This document shows, piece by piece, positions 35,575 to 45,547 of a stretch of 64,000 nucleotides of DNA. Under the pieces are notes generated by a model, which saw nothing but the letters and a program-made list of their open reading frames with translations, was not told where the DNA came from and did no database searches. Within the stretch, counting starts at the first letter, position 1. The number at the start of each line of letters is the position of its first letter. The position numbers and the translations under genes are program-made. Source of the DNA: Labilibaculum sp. DW002 (GTDB lineage: Bacteria; Bacteroidota; Bacteroidia; Bacteroidales; Marinifilaceae); assembly GCF_029029525.1 (NCBI RefSeq), contig NZ_JAKJSC010000001.1, positions 1,896,987-1,960,986 of the forward strand, written 5' to 3'.

Positions 35575-36927
35575 ATGCATTACATTTTCAAAAAATTTAA
35601 TACCCTCTTGATCATGGTTGTGATTGGTGCTTTCTCTGCCAATGCCCAAGATAACATGGTAGATAAAGTTATTGCCGTTGTTGGAAATCAAGTGGTTCTT
35701 AAATCGGATGTAGAAAATAGATTTTTAAGCTTACAAAATCAAGGATATACTTCTGGAAGCGTAGATTTAAAATCAGAGATTTTTGAAGACCTTTTGATTG
35801 AAAAACTGATGATTGCTCAAGCACAAGTTGATAGTATTGAAGTTACAGAGCAGGAAGTTGAAAACGATCTTCAACGTAAGATTGAGATGTACATTCAGCA
35901 AGTTGGTTCTAAAGAGAAACTGGAGCAATATTTTGGTAAAACCATGCTTGAAATGAAAAACGATCTTCGCGATGATACTCGCGACGAGCGTATCAAAGAA
36001 AAAATGCAAGCTGAGATAACAAAGAACATCCGCATTACTCCAGCTGAAGTTCGAGAATTTTACAATACAATACCAACTGATAGTTTACCTATTATACCTG
36101 GCGAAGTACAAGTTCAACAAATTGTAAAAAATCCAAAAATTTCAGATAATGAGAAGGATCGTATTAGAGAGAAACTAAGAAGCTATCGTGATCGTATTAT
36201 GAAAGGTGAAAGTTTTGCAACACTTGCTGTACTTTATTCTGAAGATCCAGGTAGTTCTCAACGTGGTGGAGAACTTGGTTTCACACCCAGAGCTAATCTA
36301 GTTCCTGAATTTGCGAATGAAGCTTTTAACTTGAAGCCTGGCAAGATCTCTAAAATTGTTGAGTCTGAATATGGTTTCCATATCATTCAACTTATCGATC
36401 GTAAAGGTGAGAGAATTAACGTGCGTCATATTCTTCTTAAGCCACGTATCTTGCAAACTGACAGAACAGAAGCAACTAATATCTTAGATAGTATTGCAGA
36501 TAATATTCGAAATGAGAAAATCAAATTCGAAGAAGCAGCATTCTATTATTCAGATGACAAGGATACTAAAAATAACGGTGGTTTAATGGTGAATCCATAC
36601 ACAGGAACGTCTGAATTTGAAAAAGACAATTTACCTCCTGCTATTGCCAAACAAATTAACACCTTAAAAGTTAATGAGATTTCTGCCGCTTTTCTTGACA
36701 ATTCTCAAGGTAAAGAGTTATATAAAATTATTAAGATAAAGTCGGAAACGAAATCGCACAAAGCGAACTTGAGCGATGACTGGAGCCAGTTTGAGAACAT
36801 GCTAACCAATAAGAAACAGCAAAAAATTCTAAACAAATGGATCTCATCGCGACAAAAGAGTACTTACGTTCATATCGACGACTCTTATAAAAACGGTAAA
36901 TTTAGATTTAAAGGCTGGTTAAAATAA
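35575..36927 (+). CDS. SurA-like periplasmic peptidyl-prolyl isomerase
   Basis: 450 aa. Signal peptide (LLIMVVIGAFSANAQ), SurA N-terminal domain (VDKVIAVVGNQVVLKSDVENRF), then two PpiC domains: VQVQQIVKNPK to FGFHIIQLIDR, and NVRHILLKPRIL onward. SurA acts as chaperone and isomerase for outer-membrane barrels. The start was set at MHYIFKKFN (35575); a frame beginning at 35530 overlaps the lipoprotein gene. Followed by a hairpin at 36949. Confidence 0.9.
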   Translation: MHYIFKKFNTLLIMVVIGAFSANAQDNMVDKVIAVVGNQVVLKSDVENRFLSLQNQGYTSGSVDLKSEIFEDLLIEKLMIAQAQVDSIEVTEQEVENDLQRKIEMYIQQVGSKEKLEQYFGKTMLEMKNDLRDDTRDERIKEKMQAEITKNIRITPAEVREFYNTIPTDSLPIIPGEVQVQQIVKNPKISDNEKDRIREKLRSYRDRIMKGESFATLAVLYSEDPGSSQRGGELGFTPRANLVPEFANEAFNLKPGKISKIVESEYGFHIIQLIDRKGERINVRHILLKPRILQTDRTEATNILDSIADNIRNEKIKFEEAAFYYSDDKDTKNNGGLMVNPYTGTSEFEKDNLPPAIAKQINTLKVNEISAAFLDNSQGKELYKIIKIKSETKSHKANLSDDWSQFENMLTNKKQQKILNKWISSRQKSTYVHIDDSYKNGKFRFKGWLK

Positions 36928-36948
36928 ACGAAATACCAATATATTTTT

Positions 36949-36979
36949 CAGACACAGCCAATGCTGTGTCTGATTTATT
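36949..36979 (+). terminator. Probable terminator after the SurA-like gene
   Basis: CAGACACAGC, loop CAAT, GCTGTGTCTG, a perfect 10-bp stem, followed by ATTTATT rather than an unbroken T-run; it may terminate only partly. Confidence 0.65.
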
Positions 36980-37005
36980 AAAGGCAATAACTAATACCAA
37001 ATCTG

Positions 37006-37971
37006 ATGAATTTTAAAACTGAAGTAGAAGCTGCAAATGCTTTGCAAGCAGATTACCAACAATTAACTGCTGAAATCAGAAAGAAGATATTTGGTCAGGA
37101 TGACATCATTAAAAAAGTGCTGATTTCCATTTTTAGCAATGGACATTGCTTACTTGTTGGTGTTCCTGGATTGGCTAAAACACTTCTTGTGAACACCATA
37201 TCTCAGGTTCTTGATTTAAAATATCAGCGGATTCAATTCACACCAGATTTAATGCCTTCGGATATTATTGGAACTGAAATTTTAAACAACGATAGAAAAT
37301 TCAATTTTATTAAAGGCCCTTTGTTTGCAAACATTCTTCTTGCTGATGAAATAAACCGTACGCCGCCAAAAACGCAATCGGCATTACTTGAGGCAATGCA
37401 AGAAAAAATGGTAACGGTAAATGGCAAAAGCTACCAAATAGAGAAGCCTTTTTTCGTATTGGCAACGCAAAACCCAATCGAACAAGAAGGTACTTATCCG
37501 CTACCTGAAGCTCAGCTTGACCGTTTCATGTTTAGTATCTATTTAGATTATCCAAAACTTGAAGATGAACTGACCATTGTTGAGAACACAACTTCTGGCA
37601 AAGAAATTGCTCTAGAAAAAATAATATCAGCAGATAAAATTCTTTATTATCAGAAATTAATTGAAAAAGTACCAATTAATAGAAGCGTATTGGAATATGC
37701 TGTAAACCTGGCTGCCAAAACAAGGCCAAACACAGAACATGCACATCCAATGGCAAATGATTACATCAATTGGGGAGCTGGACCAAGAGCATCACAATAT
37801 TTGGTAATTGGGGCAAAAACTAACGCTCTGCTGTCGGGAAAATATTCACCAGATATCGAAGATGTTAAAGAAGTTGCTGTTTCCATACTTAGACATCGAA
37901 TTATGAAGAATTACAAAGCTGAGGCTGCAGGAATCAGTATTGAAGACATCATTACAGAACTTTTAAAGTAA
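37006..37971 (+). CDS. MoxR-family AAA+ ATPase
   Basis: 321 aa. Walker A GVPGLAKT near residue 53, Walker B ILLADEINRTPPKTQSALLEAMQE near 112, sensor region LATQNPIEQEGTYPLPEAQLDRFMF, and the arginine-finger region. MoxR proteins are chaperone-like ATPases that usually assist a von Willebrand-factor-A partner. No such partner is visible here; instead the gene sits between the SurA-like gene and the OstA-like gene, suggesting an envelope assembly role. Confidence 0.92.
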   Translation: MNFKTEVEAANALQADYQQLTAEIRKKIFGQDDIIKKVLISIFSNGHCLLVGVPGLAKTLLVNTISQVLDLKYQRIQFTPDLMPSDIIGTEILNNDRKFNFIKGPLFANILLADEINRTPPKTQSALLEAMQEKMVTVNGKSYQIEKPFFVLATQNPIEQEGTYPLPEAQLDRFMFSIYLDYPKLEDELTIVENTTSGKEIALEKIISADKILYYQKLIEKVPINRSVLEYAVNLAAKTRPNTEHAHPMANDYINWGAGPRASQYLVIGAKTNALLSGKYSPDIEDVKEVAVSILRHRIMKNYKAEAAGISIEDIITELLK

Positions 37972-37978
37972 AAATATA

Positions 37979-39556
37979 ATGCTTAGTAAAGCTAACAAGT
38001 ACATATTAATTATTCTCACAAGCCTTTTGTGCTTGGCTTACACATCTACTTTGGCTCAAAAGAAGTCGAAAGTAGATATTAAAAACTCGGACATAGTCAA
38101 GTTTGTTAGAAACACCGATCCTGTACTTAACAAATTTCTTGGTAATGTTTTCATTACTCACGGAGATATTAAAATGTATTGCGATAGTGCCTACCAGTAT
38201 GAAAAAGAAAATAGCTTGGAAGCTTTTGGCAAGGTACACATCATTAATGCTGACACCGTTCACATCTACGGTGATTACTTGAAGTATTATGGCAACCGAA
38301 AATATGCAGAGTTGAGAAATAATGTGAAACTGGAAAATAAGTCGGTTACCGTTACAACACAATTTCTTGATTTTGATATGAATGAAAGTGTTGGTTACTA
38401 CTTTAATGGCGGCCAAATTATTGATTCGACCAATGTTCTAAACAGTGAAATTGGCAGGTATTATACCAAAGATGAATTGTTATTCTTTAAGGATAGCGTT
38501 AAGGTTCATACTGAAGATTACGACTTATTCTCAGACACTTTAAAATACAATACCGTTAGTAAAACTGCCTTTATTTTAGGCCCAACTGATATTGTAGGTG
38601 AAAAAGAAACTTTGTATTCTGAAGATGGATGGTACAATACATCAACTAATATTTCTCAATTCTTAAAAAACACAGAACTAAACAGCAAATCGTATCAGAT
38701 TAAAGGAGATAGCATCTACTTAGATCGAAACAACGAATTGGCTAGAATTTTTGATCATGTAGAATTGCGAGATACGATCAATAATATTATTCTTAAAGGA
38801 AATTACTTAGAGACTTTTAAAAGTACTGAGGAAGCCTTAATGACCGATTCTGCAGTGTTTATTCAAGTTACAGAACAAGATTCCTTATTTTTGCATGCAG
38901 ATAGTTTACGCCTTGACAAAGACACATCTAATTTTGAAAGAATAAAAGCCTTTCATCGCGTGAAGTTTTTTAGACCGGACTTGCAAGGTAAATGTGATTC
39001 TCTGGTTTATACTATGCAAGATTCGACCATTCGCCTTTTTAACAATCCTGTTTTATGGGCACAGGGAAATCAAATAGTTGCGGATACAATTGGTATTGAA
39101 ACTAAAAATGAAGCCATTAGATACTTGCACTTTCGTGGATCATCATTTCTTTGCTCTAAGGAAGACACGACCTTTTACAATCAAATAAAAGGCAAAAACA
39201 TGCTTGGACATGTGAAAGATAATAAGTTGTATAAACTTGACATCAGTGGGAATGGAGAGACATTGTACTATCCTATGGATAAAGGAATAATAATGGGAAT
39301 GAATACTGCTAAAAGTAGCAATATCAGCATAAGAATAAAAGAGAATAAGATTGATCAGATCATCTTTATCAAAAAGCCAGACGGCAATATGTATCCCCTC
39401 TTCCAAGTTGAGAAGGAAATGTTATATCTAAAAGAATTCCAATGGCTAGAATCAGATCAGCCCAAAAGAAAAGAGGATATTTTTATTTGGGATAAAAAAC
39501 TTTTAGAAATAAGTGAGCCTGAACTAAAACCAGAACTATTACGTGAAATAGAATAA
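37979..39556 (+). CDS. OstA-like (LptA/OstA N-terminal domain) envelope protein
   Basis: 525 aa with a signal peptide (LIILTSLLCLAYTSTLA). The mature part is a long run of beta-jellyroll repeats of the OstA/LptA type (FLGNVFITHGDIKMYCDSAYQY, YLKYYGNRKYAELRNNVKL, repeated patterns with hydrophobic-polar alternation). Such repeats form the lipopolysaccharide-carrying channel of the Lpt bridge. No C-terminal LptD barrel is present, so it resembles a long, LptA-like periplasmic bridge protein. Only 7 bp after moxR. Confidence 0.85.
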   Translation: MLSKANKYILIILTSLLCLAYTSTLAQKKSKVDIKNSDIVKFVRNTDPVLNKFLGNVFITHGDIKMYCDSAYQYEKENSLEAFGKVHIINADTVHIYGDYLKYYGNRKYAELRNNVKLENKSVTVTTQFLDFDMNESVGYYFNGGQIIDSTNVLNSEIGRYYTKDELLFFKDSVKVHTEDYDLFSDTLKYNTVSKTAFILGPTDIVGEKETLYSEDGWYNTSTNISQFLKNTELNSKSYQIKGDSIYLDRNNELARIFDHVELRDTINNIILKGNYLETFKSTEEALMTDSAVFIQVTEQDSLFLHADSLRLDKDTSNFERIKAFHRVKFFRPDLQGKCDSLVYTMQDSTIRLFNNPVLWAQGNQIVADTIGIETKNEAIRYLHFRGSSFLCSKEDTTFYNQIKGKNMLGHVKDNKLYKLDISGNGETLYYPMDKGIIMGMNTAKSSNISIRIKENKIDQIIFIKKPDGNMYPLFQVEKEMLYLKEFQWLESDQPKRKEDIFIWDKKLLEISEPELKPELLREIE

Positions 39557-39616
39557 TTTCATTAAAAATACTTATACCATTAAGCTGGTATAGGAGCTCA
39601 AAGAAATTTGAAGCAT

Positions 39617-39655
39617 AAAAAATGGGGTTTTATACAAAACCCCATTTTTTTTTTT
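39617..39655. terminator. Bidirectional terminator between the OstA and DUF2795 genes
   Basis: AAAAAATGGGGTTTT, loop ATAC, AAAACCCCATTTTTT plus further Ts, a perfect 15-bp stem with poly-A and poly-T flanks; it serves both convergent genes. Confidence 0.92.
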
Positions 39656-39875
39656 AATATTCGTCTTCGTTGAATAGAAAATCTCCTTTGCTTGGATAAT
39701 CGGGCCAAATATCTTCAATACTCTCATACACATCACCCTCGTCCTCGATTTCTTGCAAATTTTCGATCACCTCTAATGGCGCTCCCGAACGAATTGCGTA
39801 ATCAATTAATTCATCTTTTGATGCTGGCCATGGTGCATCTTCTAGCTTCGTAGCTAATTCTAGAGTCCAATACAT
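39654..39875 (-). CDS. DUF2795 family protein
   Basis: 73 aa, acidic, cytoplasmic. The start MYWTLELATKLEDAPWPASKDELIDYAIRSGAP is the DUF2795 pattern, followed by LEVIENLQEIEDEGDVYESIEDIWPDYP. The frame is open to 39947, but those extra residues overlap the neighbouring gene and the family begins at 39875. Function unknown. 53 bp downstream of the adenosyltransferase gene. Confidence 0.82.
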   Translation of the reverse strand: MYWTLELATKLEDAPWPASKDELIDYAIRSGAPLEVIENLQEIEDEGDVYESIEDIWPDYPSKGDFLFNEDEY

Positions 39876-39928
39876 AGTCTTATTTTTGCTTTTTTTACAG
39901 TTTGCGAATATAATTTTTTTTTCTGAAT

Positions 39929-40489
39929 CTACAAGTCCGGCATCCATTTAATTTCATCCTTGCCCAAATCTGTCAGTACTTTACGCGAAAGAATGAATAA
40001 ATAGTCTGATAGTCTATTTATATATTTCAATAATAATGGATTAACATCTACTTCTGCAGCTAATTGATTAGCTCTTCTTTCTGCTCTACGACAAACCGTA
40101 CGAGCGATATGACAATAGCCATTAAGAGGATCTCCCCCAGGTAAAACGAAGTTATTTAATTCTGGCAAGGATTCATCCATTCGATCCATCTCCTTCTCTA
40201 ACAACAGAATATCACTTTCTTCTATAATTAACTTCTCTTTCAGATCAGATTTAGTATCATCTGTGGCTAAACGTGAACCAATAAGAAATAGTTTATTTTG
40301 AATCATAAGTAAAATATCGCTTGATTTTTTCTCTATTTCGTGTGAACGAATCAAACCAATATATGAATTCAATTCATCAACTGTCCCATAGGCTTCGAGA
40401 CGAAGATGATGCTTAGGAACTCGAGTACCACCAATTAATCCAGTGGTTCCGGAATCTCCCGTTTTTGTATATACTTTGAACTTTGTCAT
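39929..40489 (-). CDS. Cob(I)yrinic acid a,c-diamide adenosyltransferase (PduO type)
   Basis: 186 aa. ATP:cob(I)alamin adenosyltransferase that makes adenosylcobalamin. The family signatures are clear: YTKTGDSGTTGLIGG (7-21), VPKHHLRLEAYGTVDELNSYIGL, and the C-terminal ARTVCRRAERRANQL and INRLSDYLFILSRK. PduO-type enzymes are trimeric helical bundles of this length. No B12 biosynthesis genes are adjacent. Confidence 0.93.
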   Translation of the reverse strand: MTKFKVYTKTGDSGTTGLIGGTRVPKHHLRLEAYGTVDELNSYIGLIRSHEIEKKSSDILLMIQNKLFLIGSRLATDDTKSDLKEKLIIEESDILLLEKEMDRMDESLPELNNFVLPGGDPLNGYCHIARTVCRRAERRANQLAAEVDVNPLLLKYINRLSDYLFILSRKVLTDLGKDEIKWMPDL

Positions 40490-40843
40490 CTTTAATTTTA
40501 TTTAGCTTCTATTCAACCATTCACTTTTTCGTCAAATATCAACGCTACTACAAAGATAAAATTTCGCTGAACTTTTACAATAGCTAAAAAGGATACTTTC
40601 ATGCATAATTTCGTTAAATCGAATTTCCTTCATTTATCAAAAAACCTACTAAAATAAACCCAAACCAAAAGAGATCAATTTAACCGGTTTCATCTTTTCA
40701 GCTCACAAGCCAACTTTAGGCTTTCATTTCTTTTTAAAAATTGTTTTTCAATCTACTTTTGTTTGTACTTTTATGATTTAAATAATTTTTCAATAAGCTA
40801 AATCTAAAATTTAGCATTGCCATTATAGAATAGAACAAAATCC
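40490..40843. other. Divergent promoter region between the adenosyltransferase and recG
   Basis: About 350 bp, AT-rich, without an ORF worth naming. TACTTTTG at 40754-40761 fits the Bacteroidota -7 box (TAnnTTTG) and lies 83 bp upstream of recG, but no well-placed -33 TTG is seen. Several short Met-initiated frames here are shadows. Confidence 0.4.
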
Positions 40844-42949
40844 ATGTCTGAATTAGCTGGACTCGACATAAAATTTTTAGCTGGTGTTGGCCCCAAAAGA
40901 GCCACCATCCTGAACAAGGAATTATCAATTTATAGTTACGAAGATTTACTATATCATTTTCCTTTTAAATATATTGATAGAACTAAATTCTATGCAATTA
41001 GTGAAATCCACTCCAAATTACCCTACATACAGGTACGAGGAGAAATCACAAGCATCGAAACCGTAGGCGAAAAAAGACAACAAAGACTAGTTGCCCAATT
41101 TACCGATGGAAAAAATGTATTGGAATTGGTATGGTTTAAAGGCATTAAGTATATTAAAGCTAGCCTCAAACCAAATACAGAATACATTGTTTTTGGTAAG
41201 CCATCTGAGTTCAATCGGAAAATAAATGTTGTTCATCCTGAACTTGAAGAGAGTGCAAGTAAAAATGACAAATTAAATGCCTCTTTACAAGCTTTTTATC
41301 TTACTACTGAAAGGATGAAAAGCAGTTTTCTTAACTCGAAAGCAATACACAAACTTCAAGAAAATGCGCTTAAGTCATTAAATGGCAAAATACCGGAGAC
41401 ACTTCCTGCTTATTTAGTAAAACACTTAGGTTTAATCAATTTACATGATGCTCTTTTTCAAATTCATTTCCCTGAGAATTCTGAAGTTTTAAAAAAGGCA
41501 CAATACAGATTAAAATTCGAAGAACTTTTTTACATTCAGCTGAATATTCTGAAAAAGAAGATGAAGCGTAAAATTCTTTATCAGGGACACCAGTTTATTA
41601 AAATTGGAGAATATTTCAATGCCTTTTACAATAACAATCTTCCGTTTGAATTGACCAATGCACAAAAGCGCGTATTAAAAGAAATTCGAAAAGAGGTTGG
41701 TCTTGGAAAGCAAATGAATCGTTTGCTTCAAGGAGATGTAGGGAGTGGAAAAACCCTTGTTGGACTAATGAGTATGCTTATGGCTCTTGACAACGGATGC
41801 CAAGCTTGTTTGATGGCTCCAACGGAAATTCTGGCAACCCAACATCTTGAAACCATTTGTGAGTTTTTAGAAGGCTTAAATATTAAAGTTGCCCTTCTAA
41901 CAGGATCAACCAAACAAAAAGACAGAAGAGTAATTCACGAGCAACTTAAAAGTGGCGAATTGCAAATTTTGATCGGAACACATGCCTTATTAGAAGATAT
42001 TGTACAGTTTAAAAACCTGGGCTTCGTTATTATTGATGAGCAACATCGATTTGGCGTAGCACAACGAGCTAAACTATGGGCTAAAAATCCAATCCCACCG
42101 CATATTTTAGTTATGACCGCTACTCCTATTCCTAGAACATTAGCGATGACGCTTTATGGTGATTTGGAGGTATCTGTTATCGATGAACTTCCACCAGGAC
42201 GTAAACCCATTCAAACTGTTCACTATTTTGAGAACAAGCGACAAGAGGTTTACAAATTCATGAAAAAACAAATCGATTTGGGACGTCAGATCTATTTGGT
42301 TTATCCTATGATTAAGGAATCAGAAAAAATGGATTTCAAAAACCTTGAAGAAGGCTATGAATCTGTAGCCAGTTTCTTTCCACCTGAGAAGTATGGAATC
42401 AGTATGGTTCATGGCAAAATGAAACCTGCAGAAAAAGACACTGAAATGCAACGTTTTGCCAGAGGAGAAACCCAGATAATGGTAGCAACTACCGTTATTG
42501 AAGTTGGTGTTAATGTTCCTAATGCCTCTGTCATGATTATTGAAAGTACCAATAGATTCGGCCTATCTCAACTCCATCAGCTTAGAGGGCGTGTTGGTCG
42601 TGGTGCCGATCAGTCATACTGTATTCTCATGTCAGATTATAAGCTTTCCAACGAATCGAAAAAACGGATTGAGACCATGGTCAGAACCAACGATGGTTTC
42701 GAAATTGCTGAAGTTGATTTGAAACTAAGAGGACCTGGAGATATTGAAGGAACGCAACAAAGTGGAATTGCATATGATCTAAAAATAGCCAATTTGGCAA
42801 AAGATGGACAAGTACTGCAATATGCACGTGATATTGCTCAAAGTATACTCGACAAAGATCCATTACTCGAAAAAGAAATCAATCATACACTTGCAAAACA
42901 AGTCAAACGTCTAAGTAAAGCTCAATTCAACTGGAGTGTAATCAGTTAA
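40844..42949 (+). CDS. recG: ATP-dependent DNA helicase RecG
   Basis: 701 aa. An N-terminal wedge/OB domain (LPYIQVRGEITSIETVG; AQFTDGKNVLELVWFKGIKY), then the helicase: motif I LLQGDVGSGKTLVGL (near 293), II VIIDEQHRFG (near 393), III MTATPIPRTLAMTLYGD, V/VI VATTVIEVGVNVPNAS and QLHQLRGRVGRG. RecG remodels stalled replication forks and Holliday junctions. Length is normal for the family. Confidence 0.95.
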   Translation: MSELAGLDIKFLAGVGPKRATILNKELSIYSYEDLLYHFPFKYIDRTKFYAISEIHSKLPYIQVRGEITSIETVGEKRQQRLVAQFTDGKNVLELVWFKGIKYIKASLKPNTEYIVFGKPSEFNRKINVVHPELEESASKNDKLNASLQAFYLTTERMKSSFLNSKAIHKLQENALKSLNGKIPETLPAYLVKHLGLINLHDALFQIHFPENSEVLKKAQYRLKFEELFYIQLNILKKKMKRKILYQGHQFIKIGEYFNAFYNNNLPFELTNAQKRVLKEIRKEVGLGKQMNRLLQGDVGSGKTLVGLMSMLMALDNGCQACLMAPTEILATQHLETICEFLEGLNIKVALLTGSTKQKDRRVIHEQLKSGELQILIGTHALLEDIVQFKNLGFVIIDEQHRFGVAQRAKLWAKNPIPPHILVMTATPIPRTLAMTLYGDLEVSVIDELPPGRKPIQTVHYFENKRQEVYKFMKKQIDLGRQIYLVYPMIKESEKMDFKNLEEGYESVASFFPPEKYGISMVHGKMKPAEKDTEMQRFARGETQIMVATTVIEVGVNVPNASVMIIESTNRFGLSQLHQLRGRVGRGADQSYCILMSDYKLSNESKKRIETMVRTNDGFEIAEVDLKLRGPGDIEGTQQSGIAYDLKIANLAKDGQVLQYARDIAQSILDKDPLLEKEINHTLAKQVKRLSKAQFNWSVIS

Positions 42950-43099
42950 ACCTAATCGTCATTCAATAATCCCCAATAAAATCTGTTCATTTGACAGAAA
43001 ACAATATCTTTATTATCAAATTACCAAACAATACTGATAAAGTAGGGTAACAAAGCCTATTTTCGGTTCTATTCTAACATTAACTATTCTATTATATCT

Positions 43100-44494
43100 A
43101 TGAAAAAATCACTAAAACTATCAATTCTATTTGCGCTAAGCATCTTTTTGTTCGCAACAAGTACTTCTGCACAAAACGATTACCCTGTTTTTGGTTTCGA
43201 TAATTCTTTCACTAATCTTAGCAATCCAGACTCTATTAGTTCATTTACAGGTGCATTTGCTTTCGCCCAAATTGGAGGTGAAAATTACGCAGGTGTTCGT
43301 TTTCAACCCGATTTGAGTTTTGGAAAAGTTGGAATTGGTCTGGATGTACCTTTATACTTTAATCTGGACAATGGAGATCTATACACAGATGAATTTAAAA
43401 ATGGATCAGGAATTCTTCGTTTGATTAGCTATTTACGCTATGGTAGAAAGAAAAAAGACCCTGTTTACCTAAAATTAGGACAACTTAAAGGAGAAGCAAT
43501 TGGTTATGGTAGTTTAGTAAACAACTACAGCAACTCTCCTAGTTACGAGAAAAGAAAAGTAGGTTTTGCTTACGATATCAGAATAAAAAAGATTTTCGGT
43601 ATTGAAGGAATGTACAGTGATTTCAACAGTAAATCATTCAACCTTTTTGCCGTTCGTCCTTATGTTCGTCCTTTTGGAGCCAGTGGAATTCCAGTAATTA
43701 AAACCCTTGATTTTGGTTTTACCTACATTACTGATAAAGATCAAACGGATCGATTTGACGAAAACAGTGGGAAAAATGAATTCCTATCTGATGGTATCGA
43801 AGCTTATGGACTGGACATGGGAATTCTATTGATCAACTCTAACTTTATTAACCTTACGGGATATGCTCACTACAGCAGGTTAAGAAAAGTAAAATCAGAC
43901 TCGTTAGTAGCATTTCATCAATTGGTCCCTCCCACTCAAGGATACGGAGCTGGTAAAGGAACAGGTATTGGTTTAAATGCGAATATGAATGTTATTGGCA
44001 ATTTGTTCAAACTGAATTCTCGTATTGAACGCTTATGGTACACCGACAACTATATGCCTCAATTTTTTGATGCTATTTATGAAGTAAATAAAGATGCCAA
44101 AATTGCAACTTTAGGTGATGTAAAAAGCCAAGAAGGCATTTATGGATCCGTAACTGCATCTATTTTAGATAAAATAATGGTAGGTGGTAATTTACTCTTA
44201 CCAGATCATGTGAGTGAAGAATCTCCAGCAACAGTTCAGTTAAACTTGCGAACTCAAGATTTATTCGACAAAATTATCATTGAAGGGTATTATACAAAAG
44301 GAAACCTAACAAAAATGAGTGACACATTTACATTTGATGAAAACTCATTGGCTGTAATGAGATTTGCTTATAAAATTAGTCCAATATTAGTAACGGGTAT
44401 TGATTACCGATGGTCTTGGACAGAGCAGGAAAATGGATCTTACAAGGCTGACAATACAGTAATGCCTTACATGGCTTTAAGATTTCAATTCTAA
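43100..44494 (+). CDS. Outer-membrane protein of unknown family
   Basis: 464 aa. Signal peptide (LSILFALSIFLFATSTSAQ). The mature part has alternating strands rich in aromatic residues and Gly/Asn turns, ending with a strand that terminates in Phe (MPYMALRFQF), the mark of outer-membrane barrels. No recognised family. Single gene, convergent with the VirK-family gene and separated from it by a perfect palindromic terminator. Confidence 0.72.
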   Translation: MKKSLKLSILFALSIFLFATSTSAQNDYPVFGFDNSFTNLSNPDSISSFTGAFAFAQIGGENYAGVRFQPDLSFGKVGIGLDVPLYFNLDNGDLYTDEFKNGSGILRLISYLRYGRKKKDPVYLKLGQLKGEAIGYGSLVNNYSNSPSYEKRKVGFAYDIRIKKIFGIEGMYSDFNSKSFNLFAVRPYVRPFGASGIPVIKTLDFGFTYITDKDQTDRFDENSGKNEFLSDGIEAYGLDMGILLINSNFINLTGYAHYSRLRKVKSDSLVAFHQLVPPTQGYGAGKGTGIGLNANMNVIGNLFKLNSRIERLWYTDNYMPQFFDAIYEVNKDAKIATLGDVKSQEGIYGSVTASILDKIMVGGNLLLPDHVSEESPATVQLNLRTQDLFDKIIIEGYYTKGNLTKMSDTFTFDENSLAVMRFAYKISPILVTGIDYRWSWTEQENGSYKADNTVMPYMALRFQF

Positions 44495-44512
44495 ATAAAA
44501 CACAAACACATA

Positions 44513-44546
44513 AAGAAAGCGCAATCCAATTGGATTGCGCTTTCTT
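44513..44546. terminator. Perfect 34-bp palindromic bidirectional terminator
   Basis: AAGAAAGCGCAATCC, AATT centre, GGATTGCGCTTTCTT, exact over 34 bp, between two convergent genes. Confidence 0.9.
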
Positions 44547-44563
44547 ATTTTATATGATTTTTT

Positions 44564-45034
44564 TTAGTCTACAGCAAAAAAATGAGCTGCTCCTACTTCT
44601 CCTTTGTTTATTTCAGTAAAGAAATTTTCAGTCATTGTTTCTTCATGAGTAACCGAATCAACATAGTTCGCGGTAATCTTTACTTTCCCAGTCTCCTTTA
44701 TTTTTATTTTAACGTAATTGTACACGTAACCTTTCCCTTTAGGGTTAGCAATCATTTTTGCGGTAGAGCAAACAACAAATGCTTCTTTATTTCGAATTGA
44801 CATTTTTGCGAAATACTCCCATGTATCAATTTTCATTCCACCAATAGCATCCACACTTTCCTCTTCAATTTCGTTATCACTAATCAACTGGCAATCCTTA
44901 TAATAAAATACTGCCTTTACTGTTTTTCCTTCTTTTAAAGCATCCATCACTTGATCAAAAGATTCTAATTTTTGAGTTTTAGCCATCAACATGGCAGGCA
45001 GAAGCAGAAATGCTAGTAATAAAAATTTCTTCAT
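44564..45034 (-). CDS. VirK-family secreted protein
   Basis: 156 aa. Signal peptide (LLLAFLLLPAMLMA). The mature part matches the VirK family pattern: QKLESFDQVMDALKEGKTVKAVFYYKDCQL, with the following VDAIGGMKIDTWEYF. Despite the name, the biological role of VirK-family proteins outside Agrobacterium is not known. A monocistronic gene. Confidence 0.65.
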   Translation of the reverse strand: MKKFLLLAFLLLPAMLMAKTQKLESFDQVMDALKEGKTVKAVFYYKDCQLISDNEIEEESVDAIGGMKIDTWEYFAKMSIRNKEAFVVCSTAKMIANPKGKGYVYNYVKIKIKETGKVKITANYVDSVTHEETMTENFFTEINKGEVGAAHFFAVD

Positions 45035-45547
45035 AAGTCTGTTATTTTTAATTGAAGCATTAAATTAATAATCTTTATCATTAGATCTAAATTTATATCA
45101 TAATTATTTTAATTGCTAAGAAGACGCTCCTTCCTTCATTTTCGCGAATAAGTTTTTAGAATCCTCTTTTGTAAATATCCTAGGGAGATCTCAATGGATA
45201 ATTACAATTCCTAAAGATTTATTTACACTCAATCTAAATTAACACGATTGCAAAAAGGACTTAAAATACCGATTTTTTTCCATAATCGCCCAAACTAACT
45301 GTAATCAACAGAGATAGAAGTAAAATTGTAATCTCTAGTTTACAAAAGTAGGGAAGTCCCTCTATTTAAACACACTATAAATTGACTTTTGCAGAATAGA
45401 ATGTGTCCTAAAGTATTATTTTTGTTGCGATGTGTTAAATAACACCCTGATTTTAGCATACTGATTAGATGATGGTTAATACAAAAACACCACCAATTCA
45501 GACAGCTATTTTCAACTTGAAAAAAGTAACTAAAAGGGAAACAAGAA
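45035..45547. other. Intergenic region upstream of the rnf operon
   Basis: About 510 bp without a credible gene. TATTTTTG at 45417-45424 fits the Bacteroidota -7 box and lies 124 bp upstream of the first gene; the nearest TTG upstream (45389-45391) is farther than usual. A short minus-strand frame here is Cys-rich noise. Sites for the promoter(s) of the rnf operon and of the divergent VirK-family gene must be here. Confidence 0.4.

Noticed and set aside
38006-38416. 136-aa minus-strand ORF opposite the OstA-like gene
   Set aside because: Antisense shadow; no start context or domain, and the sense gene has a signal peptide and clear beta-repeat pattern.
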